Below are positions 1 to 5,694 of a stretch of DNA of 7,735 nucleotides, in pieces. Under the pieces are notes generated by a model. The model saw nothing but the letters and a program-made list of their open reading frames with translations, was not told where the DNA came from and searched no databases. The stretch is from an uncultured Bacilli bacterium (GTDB taxonomy: Bacteria > Bacillota_I > Bacilli_A > RF39 > UBA660), in contig CALVJU010000096.1 in the NCBI GenBank assembly GCA_944332375.1, forward strand, positions 1 through 7,735, written 5' to 3'. A program made the translations under genes and the position numbers. The stretch's first letter is position 1, and every line of letters begins with the position of its first letter.

Positions 1-1272
1 AAAGACATTATCAAAAGTTATTTTGAATATATTGACGAATGTTTCTTTAATTCATCTTATAGAAAAAAATATTGTAAGTCTAATGGCTTTTATATCAGAA
101 AAAATTATACTACTTTATTTGGAGAAATTTCTTTCAAAAGAAGATATTATTATGATAACAAAACACAAGAATGGTTCTTCTTCACAGATCTTTTTTTAGG
201 CTTACCTAAAAGGAAACACTTTGATCCTTTTGTCTGTGCTGATATGTGTCAACAATCTACTACGAATAGTTATTCAAAAGCTGGTAAAATTGTTTCAGAA
301 AAAATTGGTAAAAGAACTCATAATTGTATAAGTATTCCAAGAGCCACTGTCAGAAATATTGTACTCGCTTTTGATCCTGATTCTAGTCCTGAAAGCGATC
401 AAAGAAGGATCGAAAGACTATTTGTCATGTTGGATGAAAAGTTTGTTGGTTCCCAATTTAATGATGGGAAAGATCACATGATTAAAGCAGCAGTTATTTT
501 TGAAAATACTGAATTAGTTTATAAATATAAGAAAAAGAAAACATCTATGGATAGATATAGATTAGTTCATTCACATGTTTGTGCTTCTGTAGATAATACC
601 TTATTAACTGATACAATTGATTATATTTATAATACTTACGATACTGACAAGATTAAAGAAATTATCTTCATGGGTGATTGTGCAAAATGGATCAAAAACT
701 TTCCAAACTCTCATTGGTTTCATTTTACTTCTGACACTAAAGTTCAGTTTGCTATGGATGGTTTTCACTTTTCTCAAGCCCTCAAACATTTAACTACGCA
801 AAAACATCAAGATGTCTATGATGCTTTATTTGACCTAGTTAAAAATGATAATAAAGAAAATTTTATTCTTTTATGTAACCAGTTTAAAGATTTGAATCCA
901 GACCGAAGTGAAACAATAGAAAATAAAATGAATTATATTTTAAATAATTGGAAAGAGAGAAAAGTCTATCAAAACAACCCATACATGAAATGTTCTATGG
1001 AATCTCATATTTCACACATATTTGCTGATTTATTCACATCAAGGCCTAAAGCATATTCTAAAAATGGATTAATAAAACTATTGAAGTTAAGAGTTCTTAA
1101 GAGTAATGGTACTAATATTAAGCAACTTTATTTACAACAAATGATGAATCCCGTATTAACTAATAAAACAACAAGTCAAAAGAAAATTACAAAAAAACAT
1201 AAAAACATAATTAATAAATATGATTTTGAATTTCCATTATTGATAAAAAATAAAAACTTTTTATACAATTAA
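1..1272 (+). CDS. ISLre2-family (UPF0236) transposase, 5'-partial at window edge
   Basis: The frame is open from base 1, so the N-terminus lies outside the window; the first internal ATG is at 244. The 423 visible residues contain hallmarks of ISLre2/UPF0236 transposases: ISFKRRYYYD and LFLGLPKR near the start, then MLDEKFV (Asp at visible residue 145), FMGDCAKWI (Asp 226), a MDGFHFSQAL segment, and SMESHISHIF (Glu 334). The two Asp and the Glu are my candidates for a DDE-type triad. From memory, family members are about 450-480 aa, so perhaps 40-50 residues are missing. The enzyme would catalyse DNA cleavage and strand transfer at the ends of its insertion sequence. No internal stop or frameshift is visible, so this copy could be functional if its 5' end is intact. 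It converges on the minus-strand operon to its right. Confidence 0.9.
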   Translation, partial: KDIIKSYFEYIDECFFNSSYRKKYCKSNGFYIRKNYTTLFGEISFKRRYYYDNKTQEWFFFTDLFLGLPKRKHFDPFVCADMCQQSTTNSYSKAGKIVSEKIGKRTHNCISIPRATVRNIVLAFDPDSSPESDQRRIERLFVMLDEKFVGSQFNDGKDHMIKAAVIFENTELVYKYKKKKTSMDRYRLVHSHVCASVDNTLLTDTIDYIYNTYDTDKIKEIIFMGDCAKWIKNFPNSHWFHFTSDTKVQFAMDGFHFSQALKHLTTQKHQDVYDALFDLVKNDNKENFILLCNQFKDLNPDRSETIENKMNYILNNWKERKVYQNNPYMKCSMESHISHIFADLFTSRPKAYSKNGLIKLLKLRVLKSNGTNIKQLYLQQMMNPVLTNKTTSQKKITKKHKNIINKYDFEFPLLIKNKNFLYN

Positions 1273-1420
1273 AAAAAGCCAAATTTATTATAAAATTCAA
1301 CTTTTTTCATTTTTTGCCACAAAACTCTTTACACTAACAACAAAAGTGAATCACAAAAAAGCAAGAAAACCCTTGATTTTCCTTGTCTGATCCTTCTTTT
1401 GCCAAATCATACCAAAGAAC
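1273..1420 (+). mobile_element. Probable right flank/end of the ISLre2-like element
   Basis: This gene-free, A-rich stretch lies between the transposase stop and the terminator of the opposing operon, and no ORF or RNA gene is visible in it. The segment around 1308-1340 (TTTTTTGCCACAAAACTC, then TTTACACTAAC) looks like a possible terminal inverted repeat of the element. The matching left end is outside the window, so the exact boundary and any target duplication cannot be established. Confidence 0.3.
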
Positions 1421-1442
1421 AAAAAAAAGGAGGAATCCTCCT
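1421..1442 (-). terminator. Rho-independent terminator of the three-gene minus operon
   Basis: Read on the minus strand, the perfect inverted repeat AGGAGGA/TCCTCCT (1428-1442) is followed by eight T (1421-1428). The stem begins inside the TAG stop codon of the 58-aa gene, so termination lies right at the end of the operon. The 5' arm AGGAGG is also a Shine-Dalgarno-like sequence, but no start codon follows it. Confidence 0.8.
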
Positions 1443-1617
1443 ATTTAATCTTGCTTGAAAACTTATAGATTAGTATTAAAAGCGCAAATCCAACTAATAT
1501 GGTAGCAGTTCCAATAAAAATAAAACTCAAATCATTCATAAGTAAAAAACCTATCAAATAAAATAGAATTGAAATGATAAAAAAGCTGATTACTAAAATT
1601 TTACTTTTCTTGTCCAT
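1441..1617 (-). CDS. Small two-helix membrane protein (58 aa), unknown function
   Basis: This short ORF encodes MDKKSKILVI...YKFSSKIK. A good ribosome site (AAAGGAG at 1632-1626) sits 8 nt before its ATG, and its stop overlaps a terminator hairpin; both argue that it is real. It has two hydrophobic stretches, roughly residues 7-27 and 30-51, with a short polar MND-containing turn between them. Both ends are basic (KKSK and KFSSKIK), suggesting a hairpin with both termini in the cytoplasm. It is the last gene of the operon that starts at 3095, 62 bp after the lipoprotein gene. A possible internal promoter overlaps the end of that gene. I recognise no family. It could be an accessory membrane subunit or a generic DUF-type small protein. 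Confidence 0.7.
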   Translation of the reverse strand: MDKKSKILVISFFIISILFYLIGFLLMNDLSFIFIGTATILVGFALLILIYKFSSKIK

Positions 1618-1647
1618 ACTACCTGCTCCTTTATACTATCTATTTCT

Positions 1648-1674
1648 ATTATACAACAAATTCTTCAATTTCAA
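1648..1674 (-). promoter_or_regulatory. Possible internal promoter for the 58-aa membrane protein
   Basis: On the minus strand TTGAAA (1674-1669) precedes a perfect TATAAT (1653-1648). The 15-nt spacer is shorter than ideal, which lowers confidence. It would let the last gene be expressed apart from the two genes upstream. Confidence 0.35.
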
Positions 1675-1679
1675 ACATT

Positions 1680-2279
1680 TTAATACTCTTCTGGAAAATA
1701 TTTGTCAAACCATTCACTTGTTTTTTCTTTGATTTCTTTTCCCTCATTGTCTTTAAAACGGTTCCATCCATTCTTCGCTCTTTCGATTACTTTTTGTGTT
1801 CCATTTTTAATGTTTTCTTTTGCTTCATCATAAAAACTAATATGTTCACTGAAGAATTGATCAATCTTGTGGTATAGTTCTTTTGCCTTTTCTTGGGCAG
1901 TATCTGAAAGCTCACTAAATGTATATCCACCATAAGTTGCGGTTGGATCATTTTGTAAGAAACGTTTAAAATAATCGATCTTTTGTACCCATTTTTCTTT
2001 CATATCTTCTAAAGAAGAGGTATCAAAAGCACCTGTAAAACTATCTTTGATATCTTCAAAGGCAGCACGATCCTGATCCGTATAGATTGGTAAGTCCATA
2101 TATTGATCTACTAGTGTTTTTTCTTCTTCTGGGGTAGTTTCTGTTGTTTCTTCTTTTGGTTCTTCTATAACTTCTTCTTTTGGGGTTACCTTTTGATTGG
2201 AACTACATCCTAATAATACACAGGATAAAGTGAGCATTCCAACACAAGAGTATAATTTGATTTTTTTTACTTTCATCAT
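1680..2279 (-). CDS. Predicted lipoprotein with GGYTF/ELSD domain
   Basis: The protein has a type II signal peptide: a basic start (MMKVKKIK), a hydrophobic core, then the lipobox LLGC with the lipidated Cys at residue 25, followed by SSN. A very acidic Glu/Thr/Pro linker (about 30-55) leads to a helical C-terminal domain containing W-x20-GGYTFSELSD (GGYTF at about 117-121) and ending in Lys/Glu-rich helices. It should sit on the outer face of the membrane. The frame also opens with a TTG at 2282, but the AGGAGG at 2290-2285 is only 2 nt from it. ATG 2279 (5 nt) or ATG 2276 (8 nt) are better starts. That ribosome site overlaps the TAG stop of the upstream gene, so the two are probably translationally coupled. 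The shared GGYTF-x-ELSD domain shows that they are paralogues. Function unknown; not a substrate-binding protein fold that I recognise. Confidence 0.8.
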   Translation of the reverse strand: MMKVKKIKLYSCVGMLTLSCVLLGCSSNQKVTPKEEVIEEPKEETTETTPEEEKTLVDQYMDLPIYTDQDRAAFEDIKDSFTGAFDTSSLEDMKEKWVQKIDYFKRFLQNDPTATYGGYTFSELSDTAQEKAKELYHKIDQFFSEHISFYDEAKENIKNGTQKVIERAKNGWNRFKDNEGKEIKEKTSEWFDKYFPEEY

Positions 2280-2288
2280 CAATTCCTC

Positions 2289-3095
2289 CTATTCATTTTT
2301 AAATGACTGATACCAATCACTTAATTTATCTTTGACATTTCCCGCAATATCTTTGCCTGCTTCATATATTTCTTTGGATTTATCGACAACTTTATCTTTC
2401 ACTGTTCCCGCTTTTTCTTTCACATTGTCATAAACCTCACCAGCTTTTTGATAATTCTCTTCCCCGATGACTGTTTTCACATCTTCAAAATATTGATCTT
2501 TTAAATCGACTAATTTGTCTTTAACTGTCTCATAAGTCTTTGTTCCCTGAGAGACTAATGTCTCTTTATAATTTGGAGCATAAGATTCAATCGTCTCATC
2601 AATCGATAAAGCAACATTGATTACTGTTTCTTTGGCGGAATCACTTAATTCTCGGAACGTGTATCCGCCAATTTCTCCACCATAGAAAATAAAGTCTGTT
2701 ACAGTAATGAACACTTTTTTTGCCTTCATTTTCCAGTCAGTGGATGTTTTGTCTACAGAATCATTATTTACTGCTTGTTCCATTTCATTCATATAGGTAA
2801 TTACATCTTGTTCTGACGTAACGGATGCAGGTGGTGTTACAATTTCATTCACATTCATCTCATCGATCGTTTGATTTTCCACTTCTGGAGAAATTGTCTC
2901 CGATGGTGTTTCTGTTTCTGAAGAATCTATCTTTTTTTGATCACTTTTCTCACTTTGCGTTTTTTCTACACTTTTAGGTTCTGTTTCCTTTTTTTCACTA
3001 TGTTCTATATTTTGAAAATAAATGACAATTCCTAGAATAAGTAGTAATGCAAATATGATGAGAAAAATAACCCATGTATGATTTTTCTTTTTCAT
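2289..3095 (-). CDS. Membrane-anchored protein with GGYTF/ELSD domain and Lys/Glu-rich repeats
   Basis: The 268-aa protein has a short basic N-terminus and one membrane segment (residues 8-27), with no Cys lipobox, so it is probably a signal anchor with the rest outside the cell. Residues 30-90 form a disordered Ser/Glu/Thr/Pro/Lys linker. Residues 120-175 hold a domain with W121, FIFYGG and GGYTFRELSDSAKE (GGYTF at 143-147). The C-terminal 90 residues are amphipathic helix with repeated VKDK/VKEK motifs (TVKDK, NVKEK, TVKDK, NVKDK), reminiscent of LEA or apolipoprotein-like repeats. It is the first gene of the minus operon, expressed from a consensus promoter with a 16-nt leader and an AGGGG site 6 nt before ATG. 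From memory, similar FIFY...GYTFxEL proteins occur as uncharacterised proteins in gut Firmicutes. No enzymatic motif is seen; a cell-envelope role is inferred. Confidence 0.8.
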   Translation of the reverse strand: MKKKNHTWVIFLIIFALLLILGIVIYFQNIEHSEKKETEPKSVEKTQSEKSDQKKIDSSETETPSETISPEVENQTIDEMNVNEIVTPPASVTSEQDVITYMNEMEQAVNNDSVDKTSTDWKMKAKKVFITVTDFIFYGGEIGGYTFRELSDSAKETVINVALSIDETIESYAPNYKETLVSQGTKTYETVKDKLVDLKDQYFEDVKTVIGEENYQKAGEVYDNVKEKAGTVKDKVVDKSKEIYEAGKDIAGNVKDKLSDWYQSFKNE

Positions 3096-3117
3096 TGAAA
3101 TCCCCTCTTATGCCCGT

Positions 3118-3146
3118 ATTGTATTCTCTTTTCTCCTATTTGTCAA
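3118..3146 (-). promoter_or_regulatory. Sigma-A promoter of the GGYTF operon
   Basis: On the minus strand a perfect -35 TTGACA (3146-3141), a 17-nt spacer and TACAAT (3123-3118) form a near-consensus vegetative promoter. Transcription would start near 3111, giving a leader of about 16 nt to the ATG at 3095. Its -35 box lies inside the -35 region of the divergent cwlJ promoter. Confidence 0.85.
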
Positions 3147-3170
3147 ATTATTCGACATACTTCATATAAT
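3140..3170 (+). promoter_or_regulatory. Promoter of cwlJ-like gene, possibly sigma-E type
   Basis: A CATATAAT element (3163-3170) precedes the gene. It matches a sigma-A -10 (TATAAT) with a poor, long-spaced TTGTCA (3140-3145). It also matches the sporulation sigma-E -10 (CATACAnT), with GTCAAATT (3142-3149) resembling the sigma-E -35. Bacillus cwlJ is known to be under sigma-E, so the second reading is attractive but unproven. The start would be near 3177, leaving a leader of only about 11 nt. Confidence 0.55.
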
Positions 3171-3187
3171 GAGAAAAGGAGGGGTAT

Positions 3188-3616
3188 ATGTCAATTATAA
3201 AATCAACGACAAAAGAACGAGATTTACTAGCGAGATTAATGCGTGCCGAAGCAACGGGGGAAGGAAATTTAGGGCAACTTATGGTTGGTAATGTTGTTGT
3301 CAATCGAGCGATCGCAAACTGTCTTACCTTTGGTAATGTGAATACAATCAGCGATGTTATTTATCAGTCCCCTGGGGGATTTACAGGAGTAGATAGTCCA
3401 CTATTTTTTAGTAATCCCACAACTGCAGAAAAAAACTTAGCAGATCGTGTCATCCGTGGGGAATATTTTCACCCTGCCACAAATGCACTATGGTTTTATG
3501 CACCTGAAACAGGAAACAGTTGTAATGCGACATGGTGGGGGCAATATAACTCAGGAAGATATAAAAATCACTGCTTTTATGTACCAAATCCAGGGGAATG
3601 TAAAGAAATTCATTAA
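3188..3616 (+). CDS. cwlJ: Spore cortex-lytic cell wall hydrolase, CwlJ/SleB family
   Basis: The 142-aa protein is almost all one Hydrolase_2 (SleB/CwlJ) catalytic domain. The N-terminal LLARLMRAEATGEG motif (Glu21 and Glu25) is followed by GQLMVGNVVVNR, the signature helix of this family, and later by a NALWFYAP block. Glu21 in RAEA is the likely catalytic acid by analogy with SleB. There is no signal peptide and no N-terminal peptidoglycan-binding domain, as in Bacillus CwlJ, which is of similar length and is made in the mother cell and held in the spore coat. SleB, by contrast, is secreted and longer. The family degrades muramic-lactam-containing cortex peptidoglycan at germination. AGGAGG (3177-3182) lies 5 nt before ATG. 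No gerQ partner is visible nearby. A non-sporulation wall hydrolase of the same fold remains possible. Confidence 0.85.
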   Translation: MSIIKSTTKERDLLARLMRAEATGEGNLGQLMVGNVVVNRAIANCLTFGNVNTISDVIYQSPGGFTGVDSPLFFSNPTTAEKNLADRVIRGEYFHPATNALWFYAPETGNSCNATWWGQYNSGRYKNHCFYVPNPGECKEIH

Positions 3617-3648
3617 AAAGTATGGCTCATGACTGACCATACTTTTTT
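3616..3648. terminator. Bidirectional terminator between cwlJ and the NUDIX pseudogene
   Basis: AAAAGTATGG (3616-3625) pairs with CCATACTTTT (3637-3646) around an 11-nt loop and is followed by more T. On the opposite strand the same stem is followed by TTTTTAATG, so it can end both converging transcripts. Confidence 0.8.
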
Positions 3649-3655
3649 CTTTGAC

Positions 3656-4123
3656 TTAATCCCTAGCAATCAGATGTTCTAAATTAGAATGTTGTAACAC
3701 TGCGCCTTGTATTACTTTTTCTTTGATAGGATGTTCTAAAACAGGATAAGAAGCCAATTCATCGACAGGAATCCAGAAATAAGAACTATCGCCGTCTAAA
3801 GAACGAAAACCATCTGCAATCTCACTTTCTAGAATCGATGTTATAAAGTAAAAACCAATTTCATGATACTTTGTTTTTGGGGATTTTAAGAATAATTCTA
3901 CAATATATCTAAGATGAAAGGAAGGAGCGATATTCAATTCTTCTTGTAGTTCTCTTTGAATTGCAGTCTAACTATCTTCATAAAGATCAATCCTTCCACC
4001 AGGAAACATATACCTGTTTTCCCTTTGTTTTTCCAATAGTATTTTAGTTTGTTCCTCATTATAAATGATTGCCCCAACACGAGCACCGAATCTTTTCCCT
4101 TCTTCTTTGATTGTGATTACCAT
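3656..4123 (-). pseudogene. NUDIX hydrolase interrupted by one in-frame TAG
   Basis: The reading frame from ATG 4123 (AGGAGG at 4135-4130, 6 nt spacing) encodes a complete small NUDIX protein of 155 codons, except that codon 52 (3970-3968) is TAG. The stop falls inside the Nudix box: G43-x5-E49-x7-R57-E58-L59-x-E61-E62-x-N-I, with the stop at one of the variable x7 positions. All metal-binding residues of the box are present. No frameshift occurs and the frame stays open and family-like on both sides (MFPGGRID before; WIPVDEL and HPIKEKV after). NUDIX enzymes cleave nucleoside diphosphates linked to another group; the substrate here cannot be told. The downstream part alone has only a TTG at 3937 and no ribosome site, so an internal restart is unlikely. 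Recent inactivation, a sequencing error or amber readthrough are the alternatives. Confidence 0.8.
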
Positions 4124-4202
4124 TTTTTACCTCCTATTTTGTTCTTTTGATTTTAAAATGAATTTAAGTTTTACCAAGAAACAAATCGCTTACTTGTTTT
4201 AT

Positions 4203-4232
4203 ATTATAAACTTCTCATGAGTAATAAATCAA
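4203..4232 (-). promoter_or_regulatory. Promoter of the NUDIX gene
   Basis: On the minus strand TTGATT (4232-4227), an 18-nt spacer and a perfect TATAAT (4208-4203) form a plausible sigma-A promoter. Transcription would start near 4196, giving a leader of about 70 nt. The start of that leader contains the weak inverted repeat ACAAGTAAGCGATTTGT, which could be an operator, though this is not supported by anything else. Confidence 0.6.
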
Positions 4233-4261
4233 TGATTACTTTAAAAACAGAGATTGAAAGC

Positions 4262-4310
4262 AAAAAAATCATCCTAACATTTCACTATCTTTAAATCCTG
4301 TAGGATGATT
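4262..4310 (-). terminator. Terminator of the 259-aa gene
   Basis: On the minus strand AATCATCCTA (4310-4301 side) pairs perfectly over 10 bp with TAGGATGATT and is followed by a run of T (4268-4262). The loop is long, at 24 nt. It lies 7 nt after the stop codon at 4317. Confidence 0.75.
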
Positions 4311-4316
4311 CCGTTC

Positions 4317-5096
4317 TTATTTATTACATTTATCGAACAACTTTTGAAATTGTTCCTCTGAAACATAGACATCTAAAACACTTTTTCGACCTTTTAAATC
4401 TTCGATGAGTTCTTTATCATTTATTTTATCAATCATCGCATCTATATCCAAGCATTCCCCAATCGCACATATCAATTCAGCGAGATAATATCCATCTTTC
4501 TTTTCAATAAAATAATCAACAATCGAATCAAAATTTATGTTACTTTTCTCATAATTGAATGCTAATCTCCATAACCATTCCCTCTTATCCTGTTCTATTC
4601 CAACTTGAACTAGACTTTCAAATTCTTCTTGAGTTAATTGTGGGGGATAAGGCACGTGAATATACTGCGCAATAAATTCTAATAATTCATATTTTGATAA
4701 CTGATGAAAGCAAGCATTATAGTAATCGTTTTTTTCGATACATTCTGTGATTGTATGCCATCTTTCATAGGAATCCATTGGGCAATGATAATTATCTTTT
4801 AAATCTTTCAATTTTTTATTTAAGAATTCTTCATTTTCCTTATTTCTAGGAATTGTTTCTAAAATATCGATGAATTTTTTAATGGATTCCTTTCTTTTTA
4901 TCACATATTCATCTTCTTCATTTTGGATATTGCTTGATATTGTTTTTATTTCATTTAACAGATGATCAATTTCTTCTCTTTCCTGTTTTGATAACGAATC
5001 TTTATTCATATTACTCAGCATTTCAATGAATTCCTCTGCAGTTATGAATCGATTAAAAAACTGATAACAAATAGTTAATAACTCTTTATTTTTCAT
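4317..5096 (-). CDS. Helical protein of unknown function (259 aa)
   Basis: I do not recognise a named family. The protein is soluble, acidic and predicted almost entirely helical, with no signal peptide or membrane segment. Residues 1-30 (ELLTICYQFFNRFITAEEFIEML) resemble, loosely, the N-terminus of colicin-D-type immunity/self-protection proteins. Residues 35-100 are charged, probably coiled helices. The second half contains PYPPQLTQEEFESLV, then KREWLWRLAFNYE and a DYFIEKKDGYYLAELICAIGE segment with the look of a helical repeat. From memory, similar hypothetical proteins with YYLxELI motifs occur in clostridia. ATG 5096 has an AGAAGG site 8 nt upstream and its own promoter, and the gene ends in a strong terminator. 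It is therefore a single-gene unit. A role as an immunity or stress protein is only a guess. Confidence 0.75.
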   Translation of the reverse strand: MKNKELLTICYQFFNRFITAEEFIEMLSNMNKDSLSKQEREEIDHLLNEIKTISSNIQNEEDEYVIKRKESIKKFIDILETIPRNKENEEFLNKKLKDLKDNYHCPMDSYERWHTITECIEKNDYYNACFHQLSKYELLEFIAQYIHVPYPPQLTQEEFESLVQVGIEQDKREWLWRLAFNYEKSNINFDSIVDYFIEKKDGYYLAELICAIGECLDIDAMIDKINDKELIEDLKGRKSVLDVYVSEEQFQKLFDKCNK

Positions 5097-5118
5097 GATA
5101 ACAACCTTCTTACAATAT

Positions 5119-5127
5119 ATTATATCA
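5119..5127 (-). promoter_or_regulatory. Extended -10 promoter of the 259-aa gene
   Basis: On the minus strand TGATATAAT (5127-5119) is a perfect extended -10 (TGn plus TATAAT). No good -35 box is found 17 nt upstream (TAGCAA, 3 of 6), which is usual for this promoter type. The start would be near 5112, giving a leader of about 15 nt. Confidence 0.6.
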
Positions 5128-5155
5128 CTTGAAATGATTCATTGCTATTACTTAC

Positions 5156-5177
5156 GAAAACAAAGTACACCCTTTGT
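5156..5177 (-). terminator. Weak candidate terminator after the LysM fragment
   Basis: On the minus strand ACAAAG and CTTTGT (5177-5172 and 5165-5160) form a 6-bp stem with a 6-nt loop, followed by TTTTC. A further CTTTGT at 5193-5188 could pair with the same ACAAAG, giving two mutually exclusive hairpins. The stem is short and AT-rich, so confidence is low. Confidence 0.3.
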
Positions 5178-5208
5178 GTGAAATCAAACAAAGACTATGG
5201 ACTGTCAC

Positions 5209-5667
5209 TTAGTTGATCGGAACCGTCAATACTTGACCGATTTGCAACGTCGTGGTTGTCAAGTTATTTAATTTTTGTAACTCACTTACCGTTGTATCGT
5301 ATTTTCTCGCTATACTCCAAAGGCTATCTCCTCTTTGGACGATATATGTGTTTCCTGATTGAGTGTCACTTGTTGTACCTCCACCCGGCAATTTTAATAC
5401 TTGACCAATTTGTAATATATTGGTATTTAAATTGTTTAATTCTTTTAGTATTGCAACTGTCGTATTATAACGATTTGCAATACTCCACAAACTATCTCCA
5501 CTTTGTACTGTATAGGTTTTTCCTGATTGATTGCTGCTTGTTGTACCTCCACTTGGTAATTTCAACACTTGACCAACTTGTAATAAATTGGTATTTAAAT
5601 TGTTCAATTCTTTTAGTATTGCGACTGTCGTATTATAACGGTTTGCAATACTCCACAAACTATCCCC
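5209..5667 (-). pseudogene. LysM-repeat protein, 3' part only (5'-truncated)
   Basis: Three LysM domains follow one another, each beginning with GDSLWSIA and ending with LQ(I/V)GQVL, separated by GGTTS-type Gly/Thr/Ser linkers. The frame ends at VPIN. LysM domains bind N-acetylglucosamine-containing glycans such as peptidoglycan. No signal peptide, catalytic domain or proper start is present. Similarity to the other units stops abruptly at about 5667, just before the first GDSLW. The frame continues only to a TAA at 5697-5695, which is the stop of the next gene. A TTG at 5658 lies inside the domain core and is not a credible start. The protein therefore looks cut by the neighbouring recombinase-bearing segment. 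Intact relatives would have a signal peptide or another N-terminal domain (wall hydrolase or spore-coat type). A translated remnant is possible but unlikely. Confidence 0.75.
5221..5667 (-). repeat. Tandem 168-bp LysM repeats (three units)
   Basis: Matching anchors recur at an exact 168-bp spacing: TTGACC at 5233, 5401 and 5569, and CTATC at 5324, 5492 and 5660. Each unit is 56 codons, one LysM domain plus linker. Over about 95 bp the two upstream units differ at only about six positions, while the C-terminal unit is more diverged. This suggests a recent duplication or gene conversion between the first two. Confidence 0.9.
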
Positions 5668-5694
5668 TGATACAATTTTTATGTAACATTCAAC
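5662..5694. other. Candidate element/host junction (attachment-site remnant)
   Basis: LysM homology ends at about 5667 and the ASCH gene stops at 5695, so any element end lies in this 30-bp interval. It contains an imperfect 21-bp palindrome centred near 5678 (TGATACA, 7-nt ATTTTTA, TGTAACA; 6 of 7 arm bases pair). Large serine recombinase sites are often imperfect inverted repeats around a 2-bp core. A GA dinucleotide, the core reported for TndX/TnpX, occurs at 5669-5670. The other end is outside the window, so the site is inferred. Confidence 0.35.

Noticed and set aside
604..789. Minus-strand ORF of 61 codons
   Set aside because: It is fully inside the transposase gene on the opposite strand, with no ribosome site or known domain.
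1355..1385. Weak hairpin CAAGGAAAA...TTTTCTTG followed by T on the minus strand
   Set aside because: The stem is AT-rich with a bulge and lies behind a much stronger terminator; it is not needed to explain any gene.
3447..3632. Plus-strand ORF of 61 codons
   Set aside because: It overlaps the conserved end of the cwlJ-like gene in another frame; the cwlJ frame carries the family motifs.
3656..3937. Stand-alone 93-aa gene starting at TTG 3937
   Set aside because: It is the downstream part of the NUDIX frame, has no ribosome site, and would lack most of the Nudix box.
5209..5658. Intact LysM gene starting at TTG 5658
   Set aside because: The TTG is the Leu of the GDSLW core, so the start would delete part of the first domain. 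The AGGGG upstream is part of the conserved GGD codons.
5209..5667. Repeat block as a CRISPR array
   Set aside because: The 168-bp units are coding LysM domains with no short repeat/spacer pattern, and no cas genes are present.
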